A stretch of 64,000 nucleotides of DNA from Chloroflexota bacterium. GTDB taxonomy: Bacteria > Chloroflexota > Dehalococcoidia > UBA2979. A model generated the notes under the pieces. It was given only the letters and a program-made list of their open reading frames with translations. It had not been told where the DNA came from and did not search any database. A program made the translations under genes and the position numbers. The DNA lies in the NCBI GenBank assembly GCA_026713865.1, contig JAPONQ010000019.1, positions 62,001-126,000 of the forward strand, read 5' to 3'. Numbering within the stretch: position 1 is the first letter of the stretch; each line of letters begins with the position of its first letter. Positions 43,477 to 52,243 of the stretch are shown here, in pieces.

Positions 43477-44427
43477 ATGCGCATCGGGATCCAGCTCGAG
43501 TGCCAGGAGGCGATCGACTGGGAGACGGCGCGGCGCGTCGCCCGCGCCGCCGACGAGCTCGGGTACGACTCGCTCTGGTGCTCGGACCACGTCTACTCGC
43601 AGCGCGCCGATCCCGACCGCGCCTCCGTGGACCCCTTCCTGCTGCTTGCCGTGCTGGCGGCGGAGACGACGCGGATCGAGCTCGGAACGCTGGTGACGGC
43701 GGTCTGCTTCCGGCCGCCGTCGATCGTCGGCCGGATGGCCGCCCACCTCGACGCCCTCTCCGGCGGGCGCTTCACGCTCGGGATCGGCGCCGGCTGGGGC
43801 GAGGGTGAGCACCGCGCCTACGGCCTGCCGTTCCCACCGGCCCGCGAGCGAGTGTCCCGGCTCGATGAAGCGGTGCGCCTGCTGCGCGCGCTGTGGAGGG
43901 GCGGGCCGGTCGACTTCGAGGGCGAGCACTACCGCCTCGAGCAGGCCTACTGCCACCCGCGCCCCCGTAACGGCGACCTGCCGCTGCTCGTGGGCGGATC
44001 CGGACGGCGCACGATGCGCATCGCGGCACGGCACGCCGAGGAGTGGAACGTCGTCGCGCTCACGCTCGAGAGCTGGACCGAGCAGGACGCGGACTTCCGC
44101 CGGGCCTGCGAGGAGGTGGGGCGGGACCCGCGCTCGGTCCGCCGCTCCCAGGTCTCGGGGGTCCTCGTCGGCCGCGACGAGCGCGGCCTGCGCGCTCACC
44201 TCGAGCGGGTCGCCGACCGTATCCCCGCGCTCGCCGGTCGTGAGCCGGAGCGCGCGATGGCGTCCCTGAGGCGCCGCGGCTGGCTCGTCGGCACGCCCCG
44301 CGAGATCGTCGACGAGCTCGGGCGCCGCGCCGAGGCGGGTCAGGATCGGATGATGCTCGAGCACCACACCGGCGGGGACCTGCAGGCGCTGGAGCTGCTC
44401 GCCGCGGAGGTGCTGCCGGAGCTCTGA
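43477..44427 (+). CDS. LLM-class (F420-dependent) oxidoreductase
   Basis: This 316-residue luciferase-like barrel contains RIGIQLECQEA, ELGYDSLWCSDHVYS, RIELGTLVTAVCFRPPSIVGRMAAHLD (in pieces), GGRFTLGIGAGWGEGEHRAYG and LPLLVGGSGRRTMRIAARHA, typical of F420-dependent members. F420 use is inferred from this subgroup and not shown directly. It is the first of two divergent-facing LLM genes here. The two are not close copies. Substrate is unknown. Confidence 0.88.
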   Translation: MRIGIQLECQEAIDWETARRVARAADELGYDSLWCSDHVYSQRADPDRASVDPFLLLAVLAAETTRIELGTLVTAVCFRPPSIVGRMAAHLDALSGGRFTLGIGAGWGEGEHRAYGLPFPPARERVSRLDEAVRLLRALWRGGPVDFEGEHYRLEQAYCHPRPRNGDLPLLVGGSGRRTMRIAARHAEEWNVVALTLESWTEQDADFRRACEEVGRDPRSVRRSQVSGVLVGRDERGLRAHLERVADRIPALAGREPERAMASLRRRGWLVGTPREIVDELGRRAEAGQDRMMLEHHTGGDLQALELLAAEVLPEL

Positions 44428-44459
44428 GCGGCGGCTCGCGCCGGCGGCGGCCGCTCTCC

Positions 44460-45497
44460 TCACCGCGGCGCACAGGCCTCCATCACCGCCCGCACGGCAC
44501 CGAGGCCGCCGCGCGACGCCACGACGCGGACAAGCGCCACGTCGAGCCCGGAGGCCAGGGCCGCAACGTGATCGGCGGCACCCTCCGCCGCGCCGAAGTA
44601 GCCGACCGCGAGCAGCAGCGCGTCCGAGACCGCGTCCGCGAGCTCCCCGTCGGAGGCACCCGCGTCGCGGCGCGCGTCGAGCTCGGCGAGTTCGTCGCGA
44701 AAGCCCATGCGCTCGAAGTGCGGCCGATACGCGAAGCGGCGATCGCGCACGGCGTTCCGTGGCCCGAGGGCGTAGCCCAGCGTGGCGCGGGCCAGCGCGC
44801 GCCGCGCCGCCTCCACGTCGTCATCGACCGAGACGCGGATGTACTCGACGAGCGGCACGCTGCCCGGAGGCCGGCCGGCCCGGCCGGCCGCGCGGTCCAC
44901 GATGCGGCGCGCCTGCGCCACCTGCTCGGCCGAGCACCAGTTGAGGCAGATGCCGTCGGCGAGCGCACCACCGAGCCCGAGCATCTGCGGACCGAGCGCT
45001 CCGAGATAGACGGCGGTTCGCGGCGCCGGGTGAATCGCCAGACTCTGGCCGTGGACCGAGAGTGCCGCGCCCTCGTAGTCGACCGTCTCCCCGGCGAGGA
45101 GGGCGCGGATGGTCGTCAGGTAGTCGCGCATGATCGCGAGAGTCGAGCCGGAGCGAAGGCCCATCGACCGCCGGAACTCCGGTCGGTGAAGCGCCCCGCT
45201 CCCGATCCCCAGCACGAAGCGGCCGCCCGTGCGGGCCCCGATCGTACCGGCGCTCATCGCGAACGCCATCGGCGTCCGGTAGGCGACCGGCGAGACGGCG
45301 ATCCCGGTCGCGAGGCCCCCGGCCACGACCTCCGAGCTTGCGCGCCAGCGCATCGCGCAGAGCTGGAAGGAGTCGAGGCCGGTCCCCTCGGGAGTCCAGA
45401 TCTCGGCGTAGCCGAGCTCCGCCGCCTCGCGGGCGAGCAGCTCCTGCTCGGAGAAGCCGAGCCCGAGCGTGAAGTCGAGACCGAGGCCCAGTTGCAC
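44460..45497 (-). CDS. LLM-class (F420-dependent) oxidoreductase
   Basis: This second 345-residue LLM-family barrel is convergent with the first. It has LGLGLDFTLGLGFSEQELLAREAAELGYAEIWTPE (in pieces), GIAVSPVAYRTPMAFAMSAGTI, GGRFVLGIGSGALHRPEFRR and AVYLGALGPQMLGLGGALADG. The N-terminus resembles the MSMEG-type F420 oxidoreductases. Substrate is unknown. The M20 peptidase gene upstream ends 21 bp before it, so the two may be co-transcribed. Confidence 0.87.
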   Translation of the reverse strand: MQLGLGLDFTLGLGFSEQELLAREAAELGYAEIWTPEGTGLDSFQLCAMRWRASSEVVAGGLATGIAVSPVAYRTPMAFAMSAGTIGARTGGRFVLGIGSGALHRPEFRRSMGLRSGSTLAIMRDYLTTIRALLAGETVDYEGAALSVHGQSLAIHPAPRTAVYLGALGPQMLGLGGALADGICLNWCSAEQVAQARRIVDRAAGRAGRPPGSVPLVEYIRVSVDDDVEAARRALARATLGYALGPRNAVRDRRFAYRPHFERMGFRDELAELDARRDAGASDGELADAVSDALLLAVGYFGAAEGAADHVAALASGLDVALVRVVASRGGLGAVRAVMEACAPR

Positions 45498-45518
45498 CGC
45501 CGCCTCCAGATCGCCCGT

Positions 45519-46853
45519 TCAGCCGGCTCCCAGGAGGCTCAGGGCCGTCGCCTCCGCGACGATCGCTCGCCTCAGCTCCCCGAGATCCTGGCTCTCGTCG
45601 GGCCCGTGCACAGCGCTTCCCGGATCCCCGACGCCCGTGAGCAGGAGCTCGGCCTCCGGGTAGGAGGCCGCGAGCTCGGCGACGAGCGGTATCGAGCCGC
45701 CGATCCCGACCTCGACCGGCGTCCGGCCCCAGGCGCCGGCGAGCCCCCGCCGGAACGCGGCGTACGCCGGTCCGGTCGTCTCGAGGAGGAAGGGCGCAGC
45801 GCGCGCCCCCTCCGTGATCATCACCTCGGCACCCCAGGGCGCCCGGGACTCCAGGTGCCGCCTGAGGGCTCCCATCGCCCTCGCCGGATCATCTCCCGGC
45901 GCGAGTCGCACACTGATCTTCGCCGCCGCCGACGGGACGAGCTGATTGACGGCGTCGGCCGTGCGCGGGGCATCGACCCCCAGCACGGAGATGGCGGGAC
46001 TCATCCAGAGCCGCTGCGCCATGCTGCCCGTCCCGAGGAGTTCGACGCCCGTTCCCACTCCCGCCTGACGGCGGATCGCCGCCTCTGTGACCTCGACCCG
46101 CGGCGCCGGGCCCGTGGTCAGCCCTTCCACCGCCGTCGAGCCGTCGCGCTCGTGCAACGTGGCCAGCAGGCGTGCGAGGGCGGTGAGCGCATCCGGCACC
46201 GGCCCGCCGAAGAGGCCGCTGTGGACTCCGGCAGCGAGCATTCTCACCTCGACGGTGCAGTCGATGATGCCGCGCAGCGAGGTGGTCAGGGCCGGCTCTC
46301 CGACCCGCCAGTTCTGGGAGTCCGCCACGACCACCGCATCTGCCTCGAGGCGATCCCGGTATGCGGCAAGAAAGTCGTCGAGGTGGGGCGAGCCGATCTC
46401 CTCCTCGCCCTCGACCAGAACCTTCAGGCTGACCGGGGGGCGCGCTCCGAGCGCCCGTATCGCCCCGAGGTGCGTCGCGATACCGGCCTTATCGTCCGAG
46501 GCACCGCGCCCGTAGAGACGATCGCCCCGCTGCTGCGGGCTGAACGGGGGGCTCGTCCACGAGGCCTCGTCACCAGCTGGCTGGACGTCGTAGTGGGCGT
46601 AGAGCAGGACCACCGGTGCGCCGGCGGGTCCCGCACGCTCTCCGAAGACGTAGGGCGGCGCGCCCGCGATCTCCCAGAGCTCGACGCGCTGCAGTCCGGC
46701 CTCTGCCAGCAGCGCCGCCGTCAGCTCGGCGGCATCGCGCAGCGGTGCGGGATCGGAGTCCGCGGCGCTCACCGAGGGAACCCGGACGAGCCGCTCAAGC
46801 GCCTGACGGATGCGGTCGAAATCGCGGTCGACGGCGCTGGAGAGCTCGGACAC
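45519..46853 (-). CDS. M20 family metallopeptidase (dipeptidase-like)
   Basis: The 444-residue dizinc hydrolase has the M20 signature residues: LLYAHYDVQPAGD (first His and Asp), GRGASDDKAGIA (bridging Asp), VEGEEEIGSPHL (catalytic Glu pair) and a C-terminal His in GSAVHGPDESQDL. A dimerisation domain lies between. I start it at GTG 46853 because GAGGAG precedes it and homology begins there. The frame is open a further 57 codons with Arg/Pro-rich, non-conserved sequence. It probably hydrolyses dipeptides or N-acyl amino acids. Confidence 0.9.
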   Translation of the reverse strand: MSELSSAVDRDFDRIRQALERLVRVPSVSAADSDPAPLRDAAELTAALLAEAGLQRVELWEIAGAPPYVFGERAGPAGAPVVLLYAHYDVQPAGDEASWTSPPFSPQQRGDRLYGRGASDDKAGIATHLGAIRALGARPPVSLKVLVEGEEEIGSPHLDDFLAAYRDRLEADAVVVADSQNWRVGEPALTTSLRGIIDCTVEVRMLAAGVHSGLFGGPVPDALTALARLLATLHERDGSTAVEGLTTGPAPRVEVTEAAIRRQAGVGTGVELLGTGSMAQRLWMSPAISVLGVDAPRTADAVNQLVPSAAAKISVRLAPGDDPARAMGALRRHLESRAPWGAEVMITEGARAAPFLLETTGPAYAAFRRGLAGAWGRTPVEVGIGGSIPLVAELAASYPEAELLLTGVGDPGSAVHGPDESQDLGELRRAIVAEATALSLLGAG

Positions 46854-47004
46854 GGCGTCGCTCCTCGCAGCGTCGGCGGCGGGACGCGGCACGCACCCAC
46901 CGGCAGCGTCGCCCGACGGCCATGTGCCGCACCGAGAGCGGCCCGGGTCAGGGCGCGAGCGGTCGCCAGTCCCCGGGCAGCCGTCCCGTCGAGACTCCCC
47001 GCCG

Positions 47005-47292
47005 CTACTCCGGTTCAGGCTCATCGCAGAACGCGCCGATGGCGCCGTCGTCGTTGGCTTTCACATGGCATGCCTCGCCCAGGGCGAGGAGCGCTTCGGC
47101 GTGCTGCGCGTCCAGCACCACGAGCACGCGGTGCTGCTGGCCGCCGGGTCCCAGGGCACGCACGTCATGCCATGCGCCGCCGTCCTCCACGATCTCGACG
47201 GGCATGTCGCCGATGGGCTCCGGCTCGCTCCCGCCGCAGGCCATCGCCGCGAACGCGGCGATGGCGATCAGCAGAACCCCGATTGACCTCAT
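47005..47292 (-). CDS. Small lipoprotein
   Basis: The 95-residue product begins MRSIGVLLIAIAAFAAMACGG, a lipoprotein signal with Cys at about position 19. The mature part is acidic, with VEIVEDGGAWHDVRALGPGG and a C-terminal Cys pair that could form a disulfide (EACHVKANDDG, AFCDEPEPE). GGAGG lies 7 nt before the ATG. No family is recognised. Confidence 0.65.
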   Translation of the reverse strand: MRSIGVLLIAIAAFAAMACGGSEPEPIGDMPVEIVEDGGAWHDVRALGPGGQQHRVLVVLDAQHAEALLALGEACHVKANDDGAIGAFCDEPEPE

Positions 47293-47602
47293 GCGAGCGC
47301 CTCCTGCCTTCCCGGCATCCAGGACGGGCGGATCATGCCGCAAAGCCGATCCGTGCGACAGCCGCCAGCGTACCGCGGACATAGCCTGCCAGATGGTGCT
47401 GCCGATCCCGCCCGGGCGTGTCGTTGCGGCGCTCGAGCTCCGGCGCCTGGCGGACGCACCCGAGCGCCGAGGGCTGCAGCGCCGGCTCGATCGCCACGGG
47501 CCGGGCGGAGGTCGCAAGCGCCTCAGGCCGTACTAGTGCCCTCCGACTGGTGGGTCCGGAGCCATCCTCCCAGATCGCTCGGCTCCTCCGGTTCGGCCCC
47601 CA
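47293..47602. other. 310-bp gap without a convincing gene
   Basis: The interval between the small lipoprotein and the ABC permease contains an open plus-strand frame from ATG 47393 to 47536 (MVLPIPPGRVVAALELRR...). It lacks a good ribosome site and shows Arg-rich shadow-like composition. I see no RNA gene or clear terminator. Confidence 0.4.
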
Positions 47603-48481
47603 TTAGCCCGCGTGGGCTCCCGAGTCCGTCGTCCCTTCGGGACGTGACTTGCGGCCGAGGGGAATCGAGAGGAGGGAGTGGCCGACGCCGATCTCGCGCC
47701 GCTGGAACCTCACGAGGGCGATCCAGACACAAACCAGCGCAGCGGCGAGCAGTCCACCCTGGTGCCACCACACCGTGCCCTCAGTCAGCACGCGCTGGGC
47801 GTCGGAGTAGTGGTACGGAGTGAGGTAGCGCAGCCAGTCGAGCGACGGTGCGAGGTCGGCGGCGATGAGCAGCACATACGCGACGAAGGCCGCGGCCGTC
47901 ATCAGTGCCGCAGCCTGTCCGCGAGTTCGCCCAAGCGTCGCGGCGAGCATCGTGGCGGCGAGCGCGAACCATGTGAACGTGAGCAGCGAGAGAGGTGCGA
48001 CCACGAGCTCTCCGACGGCGATCTCTCCCCTGAGGTCGATCCAGGGCGCCGTCAGCAAGAAGCCGACACCGGCGAGCACGAGGATCCCAACGGCGGCGAG
48101 CGCAACGCCGGTGGCCTTGCCGAGGAGGAGCGCACGTCGGGACAGCGGCTGCGAGAGCAGCAGTTCGAGAGTGCCTGCACCCTCCTCACCGGCGAGTAAC
48201 GCGCCGCCCGCGATGATCGCGAACACCGTCATCAGGACGGGGGACCACGTGAAGAACTCGATCTCGAAGAACTCACGGGGATTCGAGAGATCTCCGATCT
48301 CTCCGAAGCCGATGTTCTCGATCTCGATACCCTCGAACTGCTCGGCGATGAGCGGGTAGAGCAGCACGAGCATCGCGGCGAGGCCGGCGAGACCGACCCC
48401 CCAGCCGACGACCTGCCAGCGCAGGTCGCGCAGCGTCTTGCGGACGATCGATCGGTAGGCACGGACTGTGCTGGCGCTCAC
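47603..48481 (-). CDS. ABC-2 type transporter permease
   Basis: This 292-residue membrane protein has six hydrophobic segments. A cytoplasmic N-terminus (VRAYRSIVRKTLRDLRWQVVG) is followed by helices separated by GEEGAGTLELLLSQPLSRRALLLGK, the conserved coupling loop of ABC-2 permeases. It starts at GTG 48481 overlapping the stop of the ATPase gene, so the pair forms one exporter. The cargo is not known. Confidence 0.87.
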   Translation of the reverse strand: MSASTVRAYRSIVRKTLRDLRWQVVGWGVGLAGLAAMLVLLYPLIAEQFEGIEIENIGFGEIGDLSNPREFFEIEFFTWSPVLMTVFAIIAGGALLAGEEGAGTLELLLSQPLSRRALLLGKATGVALAAVGILVLAGVGFLLTAPWIDLRGEIAVGELVVAPLSLLTFTWFALAATMLAATLGRTRGQAAALMTAAAFVAYVLLIAADLAPSLDWLRYLTPYHYSDAQRVLTEGTVWWHQGGLLAAALVCVWIALVRFQRREIGVGHSLLSIPLGRKSRPEGTTDSGAHAG

Positions 48482-49386
48482 TCGGCCCGCTCCGGCCCCT
48501 CGTAGTAGGACAGGAACAGCTCCTCCAACGTGATCTCGTGAGTCTCGAGGGTCCGCACGCGGTGCTCGGCGAGCGCCTGGATCAGCGCGTGCATGCCGTC
48601 GTGCGTCTCGAAGACGGCGTCGCGACCCTCCAGCGAGACGAGTCGTACGTCGGGCAACTGCTCGAACGGCGCGGCAGGCGGGGCCTCCTCGAACGTCACG
48701 GCCACGCGCTGCGGCGCCAGGCGGCGCTGCTCGGCGAGGTCGTTGACGGCGATGATGCGGCCGTCGCGAAGCATCGCCACCCGCCCGGCGAGCTGCTCCA
48801 CCTCGGCGAGGACGTGCGAGGAGAAGAACACCGTGCGCCCCTCGTTGGCCGCCTCGCGCAGGATCGCCTCCCCCTCCTCCTGCACGAGCGGGTCGAGGGC
48901 ATTGGTAGGTTCGTCGAGGAGGAGCACGTCGGGCTTCGACATGAGTGCGGCCACGAGACCGACCTTCTGGTAGTTGCCGCGCGAGAGCGAGCCGATGCGG
49001 CGCGTGCGATCAAGGCGAAGGCGGTCGGTGAGTTCGTCACGGTAGCGCCGGTCGACCCCGCCGCGCAGCGCGGCGACGAAGTCGAGGCACGCGTCGACGC
49101 TGAGTGAGTCGTACAGGGCGAGGTCGCCGGGGAGGTAGCCGCATCGGCGACGCACCTCGATCGTGTCGCGCTGCGCATCGAGGCCCAGCACCTCGGCACG
49201 GCCGGCGGTCGGACGGATCAGGTCCATCAGGATGCGGAGGCCGGTGGTCTTGCCCGCGCCGTTGGGACCGACGAAGCCGAAGATCTCGCCGCGCTGTACC
49301 TCAAGGTCGACGCCGTCGAGCGCGCGGACGTCGCCATACGATTTCGCGAGTCCCTCGAGGCGAATCGCGGGAGAGTCGCTCATCAC
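48478..49386 (-). CDS. ABC transporter ATP-binding protein
   Basis: The 302-residue ATPase has Walker A GPNGAGKTTGL, Q-loop region, signature LSRGNYQKVGLVAAL, Walker B VLLLDEPTNALD and H-loop FFSSHVLAEVEQ. The signature reads LSRGN rather than LSGGQ, a variant seen in drug and antibiotic exporters. A C-terminal extension (about residues 220-300) resembles DrrA/BcrA-type ATPases. Start may be GTG 49386 or the next codon ATG 49383. Confidence 0.9.
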   Translation of the reverse strand: MMSDSPAIRLEGLAKSYGDVRALDGVDLEVQRGEIFGFVGPNGAGKTTGLRILMDLIRPTAGRAEVLGLDAQRDTIEVRRRCGYLPGDLALYDSLSVDACLDFVAALRGGVDRRYRDELTDRLRLDRTRRIGSLSRGNYQKVGLVAALMSKPDVLLLDEPTNALDPLVQEEGEAILREAANEGRTVFFSSHVLAEVEQLAGRVAMLRDGRIIAVNDLAEQRRLAPQRVAVTFEEAPPAAPFEQLPDVRLVSLEGRDAVFETHDGMHALIQALAEHRVRTLETHEITLEELFLSYYEGPERAE

Positions 49387-49489
49387 GGTCCACCGTCAGC
49401 CGCTTCGCGTAGCCGATGGTGCCAGGCAGCGCGCCGCGCATCACCCACCGTCGACGGGCAGCCTGGCAACTTGAGGCCCAGTCTAGACG

Positions 49490-49869
49490 CTATGGAGCGA
49501 CTCACTCCAAGACCGACCGGCGCGACGCGCAGAACCTGGCAGAGCTGCTGCGGGCGGCGCTTCTCACCGAGGTCCATGCTCCGACCCCCGAGCAGGAGGC
49601 GGTGCGCGACCTCTCCCGGGCGCGCGAGGACGCGGTCGCGGACCGCAAGCGGGCGCAGCACCGGCTCGCGAAGCGGCTGCGCCGTGGGCTCAGCGACGGC
49701 ACGGGAACTGGACCCTGGAGCATCCCGCCTGGCTGCGCAGGTCAGCTTCGACCACCCGGCGGCGCAGGCGACCTTCGACGGCTACCTGCGCGCACTCGAG
49801 GCGGCGGAGGAGCGGGCTCGCCTGCGCGGAGGGAGACGACTACCGCGAGGCGGTGGGACTCCTGCGCTA
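49490..49869 (+). pseudogene. IS110-family transposase remnant
   Basis: [24 protein letters not shown] and [21 protein letters not shown] match the internal part of IS110-type transposases. Both ends are missing. The continuation ([30 protein letters not shown] in spirit) can be followed only by changing frame twice. It fills most of the 480-bp gap between the ABC exporter and the lipoprotein and is a decayed relic. No terminal repeats are evident. Confidence 0.75.
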
Positions 49870-51570
49870 TTCCGCTGGTGGGCGGGTGTCCGTGGTTGCA
49901 GGCGCCCTGTAGGCGCGGACGCCCTCGCCGTGGGTTACGTAGACCACTCCGTCGACCACCCGGTAGAGCCCGTATTCGGGCGCGAGATAGTAGCCGATTC
50001 TCTGGGTCCAGAGAGATTCTCCGGTCTGGAGGTCCAGGGTGTGCAGGTCGCCCGTCACGGTGTTGGCGTATACGACGCCATCGGCCACCGTGACATAGAA
50101 CACTCGCCAGTCATTGTTCAGGCTCCATTTCCTCTGCCCGGTTGCGGCCTCGATCCCGTAGAAACCTAGTGCGCCTTCGGCCAGGACCATTCCGTCCGCG
50201 ACGCCGGCTATCCGATTGATGTGGTCCTCGTCAAAGAACCAGCGGGGTCTTCCTGTTCTCGCGTCCAGGGCGATCACGGTTCCATCGCCTGCCAGCGGCC
50301 ATATCCCGTCAACGATGTGCGGCGGGTAGTCTCCGACGTATTCCCACTCGGTCTCCCACAGGAGTCTTCCTGTTGATTCATCCAGCGCGTGGATGCCCTC
50401 GTACGACCGGACGAACACGGTTCCGCCGGACTGCGTTGGGGCCACCGGGATGATGGAGCCGACATCGTAGGTCCAGACCCGGGTTCCGGTCGCTGCGTCC
50501 ACGGCGTGTACCGCGGTTCCGGGGGGGAGATCTCCTTCCAGCCGGACGGTGCGTCCGGCTTCGGGGCGCGGCGGGTCGGTGTGCTGCGGTCCTCGCCCTT
50601 CGTTGGTTCCCAGCACCTCTCCGGTGGTCGCATCGAGGGTGTAGTAGACGCGTATGCTTCTCAGGTAGACCCTTGAGTCCCTGATAACGGGCGGCGGGTC
50701 GAGCTGGGCGTCCAGCTCGGTGTGCCACCGGACGTGTCCGGTCCTCGCGTCCAGGGCATAGACCTGTCCCGAGCCGGAGGCAGCGTAGACCGTTCCTTGT
50801 GTTACGGCCGAGGCCAGCATGAGGAAGTCGCCAGAGTCCCTTGGCTGCTCGCCGGTGCTGAATTCCCACAGAAGGGCATGCTCCGGCGGTGGCGGCCCAG
50901 GAGGCTCCGGTGAGTCTGCCGACGGCCCGTGATTCTCAAGGCAAGCGATCTCTCCTGTCAGAAGCTTCGATGCCAGGAATACTTGCTCATCGGTGGCGAT
51001 TTCGTGGAAGCCCCATGCGGCTTTGGCGATGTCTATCTCTTCAAGAAGATTCCTCACGCATGCGAGTACTGCTTCCGAGTCCTGCGCGGCTGCTTCGTAG
51101 AAGGCCATGAAGACGTCGTTGGCGGTCTCCCGTTTCAGACAATCGAATATCGCGGCTGGCTGCCAGTGCTCCGGGTGGTCATAGAGCCCGCCTTCCGGGG
51201 TCCGCAGGAATATCTCCAGGTCTTCCTCGCCGAGCTGGTCCTGTATGCACTCCTGTTCAGGGCCGCTCAAGGCGTTGTACGTTTCCTGCAGCCGCGGAGC
51301 CGTGTCCGGCTCTGATGGCCCTGATTCCGGCGGCCTCGCTTCCCCCGGGGTTGGTGCGGGCGTAGCAGTCCCCTCTGGCTCCGGCGTGGCCGGTGTCGCC
51401 GGCCTCTCCGGCGCGGACGTCTCTTCCTCTTCTGCCGTGCCGGTGGGCGCAGGCTCCTGTGGGGCAGTCGCTACCGGAGACGCCGTCGGCGTGGCGGCCG
51501 GGTCCGGTGGTACCTTGGTCTCGCCGTTGCTACAGGCGCTCAGGGTCAGGGCGATGACCAGCGTCCCCAC
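49867..51570 (-). CDS. Lipoprotein with PQQ/BamB-type beta-propeller
   Basis: The 567-residue product has a short hydrophobic start ending LTLSAC (lipobox), a Thr/Pro/Glu-rich linker to about residue 90, a Cys-containing helical segment ([23 protein letters not shown]), then repeated propeller blades with the pattern [15 protein letters not shown] ([73 protein letters not shown]). It is likely an outer-surface scaffold or sensor, not an enzyme. The start codon is uncertain, because the charged n-region of the signal (RIKTHRLPARW) lies upstream of 51570 without a standard start. Codon use appears less GC-rich than the core. Confidence 0.8.
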   Translation of the reverse strand: MGTLVIALTLSACSNGETKVPPDPAATPTASPVATAPQEPAPTGTAEEEETSAPERPATPATPEPEGTATPAPTPGEARPPESGPSEPDTAPRLQETYNALSGPEQECIQDQLGEEDLEIFLRTPEGGLYDHPEHWQPAAIFDCLKRETANDVFMAFYEAAAQDSEAVLACVRNLLEEIDIAKAAWGFHEIATDEQVFLASKLLTGEIACLENHGPSADSPEPPGPPPPEHALLWEFSTGEQPRDSGDFLMLASAVTQGTVYAASGSGQVYALDARTGHVRWHTELDAQLDPPPVIRDSRVYLRSIRVYYTLDATTGEVLGTNEGRGPQHTDPPRPEAGRTVRLEGDLPPGTAVHAVDAATGTRVWTYDVGSIIPVAPTQSGGTVFVRSYEGIHALDESTGRLLWETEWEYVGDYPPHIVDGIWPLAGDGTVIALDARTGRPRWFFDEDHINRIAGVADGMVLAEGALGFYGIEAATGQRKWSLNNDWRVFYVTVADGVVYANTVTGDLHTLDLQTGESLWTQRIGYYLAPEYGLYRVVDGVVYVTHGEGVRAYRAPATTDTRPPAE

Positions 51571-51879
51571 GATGGCGATCCAGCGGGCGGGAAGCCGGTG
51601 TGTCTTGATTCGCGTGGTGCTGGCCCCTACCGGCCCGGCCCGCGGATGGTGACGGTGCGAGAGTTGGACAACTTACTGCTGTCGGCTCTCTTGGTGAAAA
51701 ACGCGCCGTCTGCCATGCAGTCCAGTCCCCTCCAGCCTTTCTTCCGGAAGTGTTCCCTTCCCAGCTGGCGCTGCAAAGGTGCGAAGAGGAAGATCTGACT
51801 GGTTCTTGCGCTCACTTCTGGGCAGTCGTTTTGACCAGTGCCCGTTGGAGCGAACGCAGTCTCGCCTCCGAACGAGCTG
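51571..51879. other. Gap with no supported gene
   Basis: Between the propeller lipoprotein and the LuxR relic I see only short broken frames and no RNA gene. It contains the probable upstream region of the lipoprotein. Confidence 0.4.
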
Positions 51880-52060
51880 TGAGCGGGCTGGCGGAACTCG
51901 AGCAGGAGGCCGTGACGCAGTTCGCCAGCGGCGGGTCCAACCCTGAGATCGCCGAGGCGAAGGGCAACAGCGTCTTGACCGTGCGTGATGCCTCTACTGG
52001 ATCCAGGACAAGCTGGGAGTCGAGACAGAACAGGGGCTCGCGACCCGGCCTGTCGGTGCC
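51880..52060 (+). pseudogene. LuxR-type helix-turn-helix remnant
   Basis: SGLAELEQEAVTQFASGGSNPEIAEAKGNS and TVRDA, then after a frame change YWIQDKLGVETEQGLATR, reproduce the C-terminal DNA-binding domain of LuxR/NarL-type regulators (compare L-TE-E-VL-L---G-SN-EIA and DKLGV-TR). The break and the absence of an N-terminal sensor domain mark it as decayed. It lies just before the GPP34-P450 gene and may be the relic of its regulator. Confidence 0.65.
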
Positions 52061-52243
52061 CTGGCACATCACCGAGCCAGTGGGCGCTGGTCGATCTGAA
52101 GGCTTGGTAGGGGTGGAGGAGCGGCAGATGCTCCATAGCGCTGACTGCCACCCAACTCAGGGGGGTCATCAAAGCCTTCCGTGACGAGGTATGCTCGCTC
52201 TGGAGCATCCAGCGCAGAGCGAGCCTGTCCCGGGGCGGGGTTC

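Noticed and set aside
47393-47536. 47-codon plus-strand ORF after the small lipoprotein
   Set aside because: No ribosome site, no homology and Arg-rich composition like other shadows.
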